From Gemmatimonadota bacterium (GTDB lineage Bacteria; Gemmatimonadota; Gemmatimonadetes; Gemmatimonadales; Gemmatimonadaceae), in assembly GCA_028287235.1 (NCBI GenBank), contig JAQBQB010000020.1, forward strand, positions 62,001 to 126,000: a DNA stretch of 64,000 nt. Direction: 5' to 3'. Shown in pieces: positions 10,110-19,355 of this stretch. Below the pieces are notes generated by a model. That model ran no database searches. It saw only the letters and a program-made list of their open reading frames with translations, and was not told where the DNA came from. The first letter of the stretch is position 1. Every line of letters begins with the position of its first letter. The position numbers were made by a program, and so were the translations under genes.

Positions 10110-11140
10110 AAAAGAAATCCGGATTGCTGCGAATCGCGCTCAGCCTGTTGATCATCGCCGGCTTGGTGCGCTTCGCCATGACGGTCAACTGGCATTCGAC
10201 CTGGCACACGATCACCGCGGCGGATCGGACGATCCTTCTCGCCGCCGCGGCCGTGAACCTGCTGTCGCTGGCGATCAAAGCGGTTCGCTGGTGGGTTTTT
10301 CTGCGGCCGGTGGGTGCGAATTCACTCGGTCTCGCCCTCAAGGCGACGTTCGCCGGCGCGGGGCTCAACAACATTCTCGTCGCGAACGGCGGCGAAGCCG
10401 CGCGCGTCATCTTCGTGGCCCGAGCCGCGCACGTGCAGAGCGCCAAGGTGCTCGCCACGCTCGCGCTCGAGCGCTTTTTCGAGTTGATCGGCTACATCGT
10501 CCTACTCGCGCTCTCGGTGTCGTTCCTCGATCTGCCGGCGTCGCTCACCCGGTGGAAGCCCGTCGCCTGGGCGGCGCTGGTTGGTGTGATCGCACTGATG
10601 GTGTTTCTGGTCCGCCGCCCCGAGCGCGCCGAAGCCGTGGCGGCGGTGACCGTGGTCGGATGGCGCGCTCGCTTCACGGCGTACATGAAGCACTTCATGC
10701 ACACCATTGGCGGCATCTCGACCGGGCCGCGGTTCATCGTCGCGTTGGTGCTCTCCGTGGGTGTCTGGGCGCTGCAGGTGTGGACGTACAGCCTCACGGC
10801 GCATGCGGCGCACTTCGACCTACCGATGGTCGGCACCGTTGCGGCGATCCTGCTGGTGAACCTCGGTTTCGCTGCCCGTCTCACGCCGGGCAACGTCGGC
10901 GTATTTCAGGGCATGTACGCACTGGCCGCGGCGGGTTTTGGTCTCGACAAGAACGAGTCGATCGCGGTCGCGTTTCTGATTCAGGCGCAGCAGATCATCC
11001 CGGTAACGCTCCTCGGTGTCGCGCTGGCGCCGGAGTTCATCTTCAAGCGGAAGCAGGCGGTCAGGAAAGAGGACACAGGGCTCGACCTCCATGATCGGGC
11101 GGACACGGCCAAGGTTAAGCGCGATTTGACTGGCGACTGA
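10106..11140 (+). CDS. Flippase-like integral membrane protein (LPG synthase TM / AglD family)
   Basis: A protein of 344 residues with about eight hydrophobic segments, of the lysylphosphatidylglycerol-synthase transmembrane family (UPF0104). Characteristic stretches are FAGAGLNNILVANGGEAARV near residue 90, ALERFFELIGYIVLLA, and a late RLTPGNVGVFQGMYA, the family's most conserved loop. It lacks the cytosolic tRNA-dependent synthetase domain, so it is not MprF. Members of this type are thought to move or tether lipid-linked sugars. The neighbours (GT4, deacetylase) support a glycolipid role. The C-terminus is hydrophilic and basic. Confidence 0.88.
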   Translation: MKKKSGLLRIALSLLIIAGLVRFAMTVNWHSTWHTITAADRTILLAAAAVNLLSLAIKAVRWWVFLRPVGANSLGLALKATFAGAGLNNILVANGGEAARVIFVARAAHVQSAKVLATLALERFFELIGYIVLLALSVSFLDLPASLTRWKPVAWAALVGVIALMVFLVRRPERAEAVAAVTVVGWRARFTAYMKHFMHTIGGISTGPRFIVALVLSVGVWALQVWTYSLTAHAAHFDLPMVGTVAAILLVNLGFAARLTPGNVGVFQGMYALAAAGFGLDKNESIAVAFLIQAQQIIPVTLLGVALAPEFIFKRKQAVRKEDTGLDLHDRADTAKVKRDLTGD

Positions 11141-11190
11141 GTCTCCAGTGCCCTGCTGCCTGGGATGAGGATACGGGATGGAATTCGAAT

Positions 11191-11216
11191 CGGGGTCGGG
11201 CTGTCGCACGACCCCG
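11191..11216 (+). terminator. Probable terminator of the envelope operon
   Basis: A perfect 8-bp stem CGGGGTCG / CGACCCCG with a 10-base loop lies 50 bases after the flippase-like gene and is followed by the T-rich TGTTGTTCCT. Confidence 0.55.
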
Positions 11217-11290
11217 TGTTGTTCCTATCGTCCTGCTCCCAGCACCCAGTGAACAGGAGTGCCCGGGTCGCGGGACCGACCGTATTAGCA

Positions 11291-11327
11291 CAAAAAACAA
11301 CGGCCCAGGCATGGAGCCTGAGCCGTT
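11291..11327 (-). terminator. Rho-independent terminator of ssrA
   Basis: Read on the minus strand, AACGGC(T)CAGGC pairs with GCCTG(G)GCCGTT around a short loop, and a run of six T follows directly (A-run at 11292-11297). It begins 6 bases after the mature 3' end of the tmRNA. Confidence 0.88.
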
Positions 11328-11333
11328 ACTACA

Positions 11334-11689
11334 TGGAGGCGCCGGGAATTGAACCCGGGTCCGAGAATAGATCCACCACAGCCACTACGTGCGTAGTCCG
11401 CCCTTAGATGTTTCCGCGCGCTGGTTGGCAGACGACCCACTCGCGGATAAGCCCTCTTTACTTCGCCAATACGCCGAAGGCGCACGTACCAGCTAGCCCA
11501 GATTTGCGATACCCAAAAAGCCGCCCCGGGCGGGCTTCCTCTTGGGCACTTGCGGGCCTAACTAAAAGTTAGGCGGCAAGGGCGAAGTTGTTGTTCGCAG
11601 TTGGAATTTTGTCGAGTGTTTAACCAGGTTCCCGACGACCTGAGCACGCAGCCACAGCTTCACTTACCCCGTCGAAGCCAGTCGCCCCC
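11334..11689 (-). ncRNA. ssrA: Transfer-messenger RNA (tmRNA)
   Basis: One-piece tmRNA of about 356 nt that rescues stalled ribosomes and tags their products for proteolysis. The 5' end GGGGGCG pairs with 3' CGCCTCC across all seven acceptor positions (one G-U). A discriminator A follows and CCA is not encoded. The conserved CTTCGACGGGG lies at the 5' side and the T-arm CCGGG-TTCAATT-CCCGG at the 3' side. The tag frame runs from GCG at 11598 to TAA at 11569 and encodes ANNNFALAA, ending in the protease signal ALAA. The TAA sits in a small hairpin (GCCTAAC/GTTAGGC), as usual. Pseudoknot hairpins fill the rest. Confidence 0.95.
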
Positions 11690-11698
11690 TCACCTTTG

Positions 11699-11726
11699 AA
11701 TGTAGTCGGTTCACGCCCAAAATCAA
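11699..11726 (-). promoter_or_regulatory. Sigma-70-type promoter of ssrA
   Basis: On the minus strand TTGATT, a 16-base spacer and TACATT are followed 9 bases later by the tmRNA 5' end, the expected distance to a transcription start. Confidence 0.65.
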
Positions 11727-11748
11727 CTGCGAATCGCGCGGGACGGCC

Positions 11749-13428
11749 TCAGCGGCGAGATTTGTAAAGCTCTGGGGTTACATGACTTGCCTGAATGACC
11801 TTCACGCAGTTTCTCCCAGATGCCTTCGCCTCGTACAGCGCTTTGTCCGACGCCAGGAGCAACCAATCGCCATACGGCACCGGATCCGGATAAGTCGCCA
11901 CCCCGAACGACGCCGTGAGCGGGATGCGCTCACCGCCGTGCGTCGCCGGCCTCGTTTCGAGCGTGATCCGGAGCCGCTCGGCGAGCTCTACGGCTCCCTG
12001 CTGCGACGTCTGCGGCAGTAGAACGGCGATCTCTTCCCCGCCGTACCGGGCGCACAGGTCTACCGTCCGGACAGCGTCGCCCAGCACTTGGGCAACGTGC
12101 TTGAGCACCGTGTCGCCCGCCTCGTGGCCGTGCCGGTCGTTCACGTCCTTGAAGTGGTCGAGGTCGACCAGGATCAGCGAGCACGTGCCGCCAAAACGGT
12201 CGGTCTCCGCCACCACGCGCTTGAGCTGCTCGTCGAAATGCCGGCGGTTGGCGAGCCCCGTGAGCGAGTCGGTCCGCGCGCGCCGGCTCACCTCCTCGAT
12301 CTCCCACCCGATCTCCAACGGCCCGCGCGCGACGGCGGCCAATAGCCCGATGTTCCGCGCCTCGTGCTGCGAGATGTCCCCCGCCCCCAGCCCTTCCACG
12401 ATCAGCGCGCCGATCGTCTGATCGCCGCTCAGCACCGGAATCACGGCCACCGATCCGACCACGCGCGGCAGACCGCCGTATGGACAGTGCTCCGCGGTCT
12501 CGGCCTCCGCGTCTTCGAGGACGATCGGCAACTGCTCCACGCAGGCGCGCCCCACGAGCGAGTCCGCGGTGACGTGAAACCCCGGCTCGATGTCGGCGCT
12601 CTGCGAGATGGCCTGCACCATTCCGTGCCGCTCGGCCGCGTTCCATCGGACGAGCCCCGCAATGGGAGCCGACGTCACGTCGCGCGCCGTGTCGCACAGC
12701 GCCTGCGCCAGCTTCTCCGCCGTGCGATGTCCATGCAACCGCTGCACGGCGTCGAGCAGCGCCTGGCTCTGGCGCATGTGCCGGCCGTATTCGCGGCGCA
12801 GGTCGAAGAGCTGAATGAGACTCGCCACCTGCGCGGCGAAGCGGGGCAGCCAGGCGCGCGCCGAGTCGCGGTCGAGACGCAGGCCTTCGCGTGCGCTCAC
12901 GGTGAGCACGCCGTAGAGCGACACCGCGCCGTTGACCGGCGCGGCCGCGAGCATCGGCGCGCCGTCGACGTCGCCGGCGAACTGCACCGTGCTCTCCTCG
13001 GCGCTCCACTTCACGAGTGGCGCCCAAGCGCGCGCGTCGAAGAAGGCTGGGCGCGATTCACCCTCGGTGGACCACGCGCTGGGCACCAGCGTCTGCCGGG
13101 CTTCGACCCAGCGCCAGAAGATCGCTTCGTCGGCGCTCGTGAGATCGCGGATGTCGCGCAGCGAGCGGTCGAGCACCTCGAGGTCGATCGCCGCTTCGCG
13201 CGACTCGAACACCTGCTGCACGTCGCGGCGCAGCGCCGCGGACTTGGCGGGCGTCAGGCGGGACAGCGCGGCGGACGCGAGATGCGCCTCGACGCGCGTC
13301 ACGGGCGCGCGTTCGGAACCGTCCGTGCGCGCGCGCCGCGCCCACAGGCGCAACACGCCCCAACTGGCGACCGCGCCGGCCGCGGCGGAGAGCACCGTGC
13401 GCAGCATGTGAGAGTCCGTGACGATCAT
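11749..13428 (-). CDS. Diguanylate cyclase with GAF-like sensor region
   Basis: A protein of 559 residues expected to make cyclic di-GMP from two GTP. An N-terminal hydrophobic stretch (VLSAAAGAVASWGVLRLWA) probably anchors it in the membrane. Residues about 40-200 are an unassigned helical/sensor region, and residues about 230-370 look like a GAF domain (VGSVAVIPVLSGDQTIGALIVEGLG). The C-terminal GGDEF domain starts DSLTGLANRRHFD and has an intact active site GGEEI near residue 463, so it should be active. The inhibitory RxxD site is not obvious. The start is uncertain: MLRTVLSAAAG seven codons later is possible. No target gene is adjacent. Confidence 0.92.
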   Translation of the reverse strand: MIVTDSHMLRTVLSAAAGAVASWGVLRLWARRARTDGSERAPVTRVEAHLASAALSRLTPAKSAALRRDVQQVFESREAAIDLEVLDRSLRDIRDLTSADEAIFWRWVEARQTLVPSAWSTEGESRPAFFDARAWAPLVKWSAEESTVQFAGDVDGAPMLAAAPVNGAVSLYGVLTVSAREGLRLDRDSARAWLPRFAAQVASLIQLFDLRREYGRHMRQSQALLDAVQRLHGHRTAEKLAQALCDTARDVTSAPIAGLVRWNAAERHGMVQAISQSADIEPGFHVTADSLVGRACVEQLPIVLEDAEAETAEHCPYGGLPRVVGSVAVIPVLSGDQTIGALIVEGLGAGDISQHEARNIGLLAAVARGPLEIGWEIEEVSRRARTDSLTGLANRRHFDEQLKRVVAETDRFGGTCSLILVDLDHFKDVNDRHGHEAGDTVLKHVAQVLGDAVRTVDLCARYGGEEIAVLLPQTSQQGAVELAERLRITLETRPATHGGERIPLTASFGVATYPDPVPYGDWLLLASDKALYEAKASGRNCVKVIQASHVTPELYKSRR

Positions 13429-13435
13429 GCCCGAA

Positions 13436-13594
13436 TTGTCATCCTGAGCGCAGCGTTGGGATCCAGAGGCGTTGCATCCTGAGCGGCACGGTTGTCATCC
13501 TGAGCGCAGCGAAGGATCGCTTCGCGTGTCAAGGCGATCCTTCGGTCGCTGTCGCTCCCTCAGGATGACAGCGCAACCGCGCTCCCTCAGGATG
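13436..13594 (-). repeat. Cluster of CATCCTGAGCG palindromic repeats (copy 1)
   Basis: Three forward units (TCATCCTGAGCGCAGCG and variants at about 13438, 13476 and 13497) and two inverted units (CCCTCAGGATG) surround a GGATCG...CGATCC core. They can fold into a long stem. The cluster fills the spacer between larB and the diguanylate cyclase and runs a few bases into the larB 3' end. The same family recurs at 41779, 42560 and 43800. Confidence 0.85.
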
Positions 13595-14345
13595 CCCGCG
13601 AATGCGTGATGCGCGACGCGGCCACGGCCGCGCCGAAGCCATTGTCGATGTTTACGACCGTCACTCCGGCCGCGCAACTGTTCAGCATCGCGAGCAACGG
13701 CGCCACACCCTGAAACGCCGCGCCGTAGCCGACGCTCGTCGGAACCGCGATGACCGGCGCGCTCACGAGTCCTCCGACGACCGACGGCAGCGCGCCATCC
13801 ATACCGGCGATGACGATCACCACGGCCGCCGATGCCAACTCATCGCGCCGAGCCAGGACACGATGGATGCCGGCGACGCCTACGTCTGTGATCCGCACCA
13901 CGCAATTGCCGAGTGCGGTGAGCGTGACCGCCGCCTCTTCGGCGACCGGCAGGTCGCTCGTCCCGGCGGTGATCACGGCAACCGTTCCTGACCCCGCCGG
14001 CGGTGGCTGCTGCCCCGCCAGATGCGCCGTGCGCGCCACCGTGTTGATCTCGATGTCGGGAAACGTGGCGCGCAAACTTTCGCCGGCCTCGGCCGAGATG
14101 CGCGTCACGAGCAACCCGTCGCCGTGCGCGGCGATCCGCTCGGCGATGGCGCAGATCTGCTCCGGTGTCTTGCCGGCGCCGTATATGACTTCTGGAAAGC
14201 CCTGGCGCAGCGCGCGGTGGTGGTCGATCGTGGCGAACGCCAGCGACTCGGCCGGCTCGAAGGCCAGCGCGTCGAGCGCGTTGCCCACGTCGAGCGCTCC
14301 GTTCGCCACCTGCTGGAGCAGATCGCGAACGTGCTCACGCTTCAT
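13587..14345 (-). CDS. larB: LarB, AIR-carboxylase-like enzyme of nickel-pincer cofactor synthesis
   Basis: A protein of 252 residues. LarB carboxylates and hydrolyses nicotinic acid adenine dinucleotide, the first step towards the nickel-pincer cofactor of lactate racemase-type enzymes. The C-terminal half is PurE-like (TAGTSDLPVAEEAAVTL, DVGVAGIHR, VVIAGMDGALPSVVGGL, VPTSVGYGAAFQGV). The N-terminal half has the usual EVIYGAGKTPEQI. Its start overlaps the dusB stop by 4 bases. Its partners larC and larE are not in this window. Confidence 0.93.
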   Translation of the reverse strand: MKREHVRDLLQQVANGALDVGNALDALAFEPAESLAFATIDHHRALRQGFPEVIYGAGKTPEQICAIAERIAAHGDGLLVTRISAEAGESLRATFPDIEINTVARTAHLAGQQPPPAGSGTVAVITAGTSDLPVAEEAAVTLTALGNCVVRITDVGVAGIHRVLARRDELASAAVVIVIAGMDGALPSVVGGLVSAPVIAVPTSVGYGAAFQGVAPLLAMLNSCAAGVTVVNIDNGFGAAVAASRITHSRAS

Positions 14346-15376
14346 ACCTCGGCCGTCTCCAGTGGCTCGGCGTCGAGGCCGGGCGCGTCAGCGAGATATC
14401 GCTCGCGGTTCTGCAGATAGTCGGCGAAGATCCCTTCCACCTCTCCGAGCGTCATCACGGCGTGCAGCTTCTTGCGCAGCTCGGCCGAGCCGGGCAGCCC
14501 CTTCACGTACCAGCCGAGGTGCTTGCGGAACTCGATCGCCGCGCCGCGGCGATCGGGCTCGTAGTCGTTGGCCATGCCCGCGTGCTCGAGCGCGATCGCA
14601 AAGCGCTCCTCGATGCTCGGAGCGGCGCGCATGGGCCGGCCCTCGAGCAGGTCGCGCGTCTGGTCGAAGATCCACGGTTGGCCAAACGAGCCGCGCGCGA
14701 TCATCACGCCGGCGCACTGCGTCTCCTGCCACATGCGGTAGGCGTCGTGCGGCGTCTTGATGTCGCCGTTGCCGAGCACGGGGATCTCGAGCGCCTGGAC
14801 CACGGCGGCGATCTCGTCCCAATGTGCATGCCCCGAGTACATCTGCGTTCGCGTACGCGGGTGCAGCGCGAGCACGCGTACGCCGGCGTCCTGGCAGCGT
14901 AACGCGATCGTGACGGGATCGCGCATCTCCTCGTTCCATCCGCTGCGGATCTTGCACGTCACCGGGAGCGACGTGCTCCGCGACACGGCGCGAATGACGT
15001 CTTGCACGAGATTGAGATCCTTCAAACACCCCGAGCCGCCATTGCGCTTCACGACTTTCTTGACGGGGCAGCCGAAGTTGATGTCGATGAACTCGGGCGC
15101 GAACACGTCGGTGACGAACGCCGCGGCTTCGCCCATCGCCTGTGGGTCGCCGCCAAAGATCTGCACGCCAATGGGCCGCTCGTCGGCGCCGAAACGGAGC
15201 TTGCTGATCGTGGCTTCGTTCTCGCGACGGATCCCTTCGGCCGACAGGAATTCCGTGACGACGACGTCCGCTCCAAACCGGCGGCACAGCCGGCGGAATG
15301 GCGACTCCGACACTCCCGCCATGGGCGCGAGGTAGAGTGGAACGCCGGCGTGCAGCGGGAACGGAAAGCGTTTCAT
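14342..15376 (-). CDS. dusB: tRNA-dihydrouridine synthase (DusB-like)
   Basis: A protein of 344 residues, an FMN enzyme that reduces uridines in the tRNA D-loop. Family marks are LAPMAGVSESPFRRL at the start, FIDINFGCPVKK, the catalytic Cys near residue 117 in NGGSGCLK, VTCKIRSGW, LHPRTRTQMYSG and VLGNGDI. The ATG is preceded by a good site (TTGAAGG). It is divergent from the EIIA-like gene and coupled to larB by an ATGA overlap. The DusB subtype is inferred from overall similarity; another Dus subclass is possible. Confidence 0.93.
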   Translation of the reverse strand: MKRFPFPLHAGVPLYLAPMAGVSESPFRRLCRRFGADVVVTEFLSAEGIRRENEATISKLRFGADERPIGVQIFGGDPQAMGEAAAFVTDVFAPEFIDINFGCPVKKVVKRNGGSGCLKDLNLVQDVIRAVSRSTSLPVTCKIRSGWNEEMRDPVTIALRCQDAGVRVLALHPRTRTQMYSGHAHWDEIAAVVQALEIPVLGNGDIKTPHDAYRMWQETQCAGVMIARGSFGQPWIFDQTRDLLEGRPMRAAPSIEERFAIALEHAGMANDYEPDRRGAAIEFRKHLGWYVKGLPGSAELRKKLHAVMTLGEVEGIFADYLQNRERYLADAPGLDAEPLETAEV

Positions 15377-15420
15377 TCCTTCAAGTTAAGAGACAAGCGA
15401 AGTGCAAGCAACATCAGCAT

Positions 15421-15449
15421 TTGACACACGTTGGCAGGGTTTGTAGGTT
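15421..15449 (+). promoter_or_regulatory. Sigma-70-type promoter of the EIIA-Ntr-like gene
   Basis: TTGACA at 15421, a 17-base spacer and TAGGTT at 15444 lie 27 bases before the ATG. The -35 box is perfect and the -10 box is weak. Confidence 0.6.
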
Positions 15450-15475
15450 GCCAGACGACAACCTGTGGAATCAAG

Positions 15476-15928
15476 ATGGAACTGCGCGAATTTTTCAGCG
15501 AAGACGCAATCAAGCTCGACCTTGCCGGCACGACGAAGGACGACATCCTTCGCGAGCTCATCGGCCTTCTCAAGCTCGACGAGAAGTCGGAAGGCATGCT
15601 GTTCAAGATGCTCAAGCGCCGGGAGAACCTCGGCTCGACGGGAATCGGCCGAGGCATCGCCATTCCCCATTGCCGATCGCTCGTCGTCAACAAGCTGCGC
15701 GTGGCGTTCGGCCGAAAGAAGGAGGGCGTGGACTTCAAGGCGATCGACGAGAAGCCTGTCCATTTCTTCTTCTTGATCGTCGCACCGCCATTAGAGGTCT
15801 CGAATCAGTATTTGCCGGTGCTCGGCAAAATTGCGCAGTTCAGCAAGGAGTCCGACGTCCCGGCGCGCCTGCTCGAGATCACCGAGCCCAAGCAGTTCCT
15901 GGCGCTGCTCGAAGAAAAGGGCGTCTAA
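15476..15928 (+). CDS. PTS EIIA-type phosphocarrier (PtsN-like)
   Basis: A protein of 150 residues, the size of a free-standing EIIA of the fructose/mannitol/nitrogen family. The phosphorylated residue is His65 in GIAIPHCRS, preceded by GSTGIGRG as in PtsN. The C-terminus ends in the usual helix KQFLALLEEKG. No EIIB or EIIC is nearby, which fits a regulatory rather than a sugar-transport role. The ATG at 15476 is chosen over an upstream start because it follows the promoter and matches the family N-terminus (MELREFFSEDAIKLDL). Confidence 0.9.
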   Translation: MELREFFSEDAIKLDLAGTTKDDILRELIGLLKLDEKSEGMLFKMLKRRENLGSTGIGRGIAIPHCRSLVVNKLRVAFGRKKEGVDFKAIDEKPVHFFFLIVAPPLEVSNQYLPVLGKIAQFSKESDVPARLLEITEPKQFLALLEEKGV

Positions 15929-15942
15929 CGCCAATCGCGGCT

Positions 15943-16160
15943 GCTTGAACAGCGTTAGCACGGACTGCACCGACACGGCACGGACACGACACAGACAGGC
16001 CGCACGCCGCTCGGGCAGCACGGTGTAGCGTCCCGTGCGGCTGTCCCAAAGAAAAGGTCGTCCGGGCTCGTGGCGATCGGGGCTGTCATCGCGCACGAGC
16101 TCTGCGCCGTTTCCGTGTCGTGTCCGTGCACTGCCGGTGCAGTCCGTGCTAGCGCTGTCT
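15943..16160. repeat. Inverted-repeat element, copy 1 (about 215 bp)
   Basis: Arms at 15949-15992 and 16115-16158 are inverted copies matching at 40 of 44 positions (ACAGCG, TAGCACGGACTGCACC, CACGGACACGACAC). The core is about 120 bp with no gene. A second, partly deleted copy lies in the opposite orientation at 36868-37009. It fills the spacer between two convergent genes. Confidence 0.8.
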
Positions 16161-16183
16161 CTGATCCGCATGCCGTCCGATCC

Positions 16184-17116
16184 TCACGCCCTCCAAGCCA
16201 CCCACATGGCGAGCAGCACGAGCGCCGGGATCGTGGCCGCGAAGTAGAGTGCGCCAATGCCGACCTCCTTGATCAGCGTGGCGCCGAACGAGCCGCCATA
16301 CACGTGGCGCAGCGACCGATGTGTGTAGAACGGTAGCCAGAGCACGAGCACCGCGACGCCGACGATGGTGGACGTCAGGACGGAGTGCGTGTATTTCGTC
16401 AGCGCCGTGAGCGTGAGCGCCGCGAACGCGAACGCATGCAAATGCAGCGCATAGAACAAGTGCTCGGCGTACCGCCGCTTGCGATAGAAGACCGCGAGGA
16501 TCCCGGCGAAGACCGGGAGCAGCACGAACAACGCCTTGGGAATCGAGCTGAAGACCTCGGCCTGAAGCCCGGCGGGGTCCTTCATCATGCGGCGAATCAC
16601 CGGCCGCAGCGGACCCGGCGCGGTCTCGACCTTCGCGGCAATCTCCTTCCGCTCGGCGTCGGTCAGGTTTTTGTTGGTCGCCGCGCCGGCGATGTTTTCC
16701 CTCGCGCCGTTCTTTCCGGACAGTGTGACCGCGACGTCGAGGTTCCTGTGCGGCGCCGACGCCGCGAGCAGGAAATAGAGCACGCTGCACCAGAGGTACA
16801 ACCGCACCGGCGAAATGAACTTCGCGCGCTTCCCCTCGAGGAATTCGACGGTGAGCTGGCCGGGGCGCAGCACGAGAAGTCGCATCGTGTCGGCGATCTT
16901 GCCGTCCCAGCCCGAGAGCTCGGCGAATGCTTCTCCGCCGAGCTGCGCGAGCGATGGATGCGGCGGTACGGCGCGCTGTCCGCACGCCGAGCAAAAGGGA
17001 CCGCTCAGCGCCGATGAACAGTTGAGGCACGTCGTTGCCCACGCGGGCAGTTCCGCGGGCCGCGGCGGGTCGAGCGCTACGCGGGCATCCGTCCTGGTGG
17101 TGGCCTGCATCCACAC
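16184..17116 (-). CDS. DUF3667-type membrane protein with zinc ribbon
   Basis: A protein of 310 residues. The N-terminal part has a four-Cys ribbon (CLNCSSAL then FCSACGQR, residues about 31-48), followed by WDGKIADTMRLL, LRPGQLTVEFLEGKRAKFISP and about five hydrophobic helices. This order is the DUF3667 family pattern. Its function is unknown and it probably sits in the inner membrane. It ends the leftward run, 15 bases after guaA, so it may be co-transcribed with it. A charged stretch between the first and second helices (GKNGARENIAG) is likely a loop. Confidence 0.8.
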   Translation of the reverse strand: MWMQATTRTDARVALDPPRPAELPAWATTCLNCSSALSGPFCSACGQRAVPPHPSLAQLGGEAFAELSGWDGKIADTMRLLVLRPGQLTVEFLEGKRAKFISPVRLYLWCSVLYFLLAASAPHRNLDVAVTLSGKNGARENIAGAATNKNLTDAERKEIAAKVETAPGPLRPVIRRMMKDPAGLQAEVFSSIPKALFVLLPVFAGILAVFYRKRRYAEHLFYALHLHAFAFAALTLTALTKYTHSVLTSTIVGVAVLVLWLPFYTHRSLRHVYGGSFGATLIKEVGIGALYFAATIPALVLLAMWVAWRA

Positions 17117-17131
17117 CTCACGGTCATTCCC

Positions 17132-18676
<1,545 letters not shown>

Positions 18677-18724
18677 CGTATTTCCATGCGCATTAACGGC
18701 GCAGTCCGAGAAATCGAATACTCT

Positions 18725-18772
18725 AGTTCACTGGTCCCTGTTCTGAGTACTCAGAACAGGGACCAGTGAACT
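18725..18772. repeat. Perfect 48-bp palindrome
   Basis: Two 24-base arms without spacer, centred between 18748 and 18749 (left arm AGTTCACTGGTCCCTGTTCT GAGT). CTCT on the left and AGAG on the right extend the symmetry with a two-base bulge. It lies between the YfcE-like gene and guaA, both leftward. No T-run follows on either strand. Confidence 0.97.
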
Positions 18773-18845
18773 AAAGAGGTAGGTCGCGCGACAATCGCAA
18801 TTGATGAAATAGCAAGTCAGCGACTCAGTGGAGCCGGAGCCGTTC

Positions 18846-19355
18846 TCAGTATTTCCACTCCGCCGTAGCCAGCGTCAAGAACTCCACCTGCCGCGAATCG
18901 AGATCGAGCAGCGCGGCCGACGGCGTGCCGTAGATCCAGCCGCATCCCTCGCCCGGGTTCACGATCAGCGAGTCGCCGCGGGTCTTCATCTCCTGCTGGT
19001 GCGTATGCCCGTGGATCACGATCTCGTGTGCGTCGATCGAGCGCTGGTGGACTTCGCCGATGTCGTGCACGAGCAGAATGCGGCGGCCGCCGATCTCGAA
19101 GCTGTGCGGCGACTCGAACAGCTCCGTGCCGAAGCCCGACTGCGCGCGCGACAGCAAGCCCTCGCGATCGCCGTCGTTCTTGCCGAACACGCCGGCCAGC
19201 GAGATGTGCGCATCCTCGAACGCCTTGAGCGCGAAGGGTGAGCAGTAGTCGCCGGCGTGCAGGATCATCCCGGCGCCGGCGGCCTGCATCTGCCGCACGA
19301 GCTCGGCGATCGCCGGCAAACGATCGTGCGTGTCAGCCATCAGTCCAATGCGCAT
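18846..19355 (-). CDS. YfcE/MJ0936-type metallophosphoesterase
   Basis: A protein of 169 residues with the compact metal-dependent phosphodiesterase fold. The ligand set is complete: ADTHD (Asp, His), LHAGDY (Asp), GKNDGD (Asn), VHDIGEVH and IHGHTHQQ (His, His). This size and order fit the YfcE family, which acts on phosphodiesters in vitro; the natural substrate is unknown. The start is fixed by ATG 19355 with a strong site (GGAGGGG) and overlaps the lysA stop by one base. Confidence 0.92.
   Translation of the reverse strand: MRIGLMADTHDRLPAIAELVRQMQAAGAGMILHAGDYCSPFALKAFEDAHISLAGVFGKNDGDREGLLSRAQSGFGTELFESPHSFEIGGRRILLVHDIGEVHQRSIDAHEIVIHGHTHQQEMKTRGDSLIVNPGEGCGWIYGTPSAALLDLDSRQVEFLTLATAEWKY

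Noticed and set aside
18725-18772. Palindrome as an ordinary rho-independent terminator
   Set aside because: No T-run on either strand and no loop; reported as an unexplained palindrome instead.
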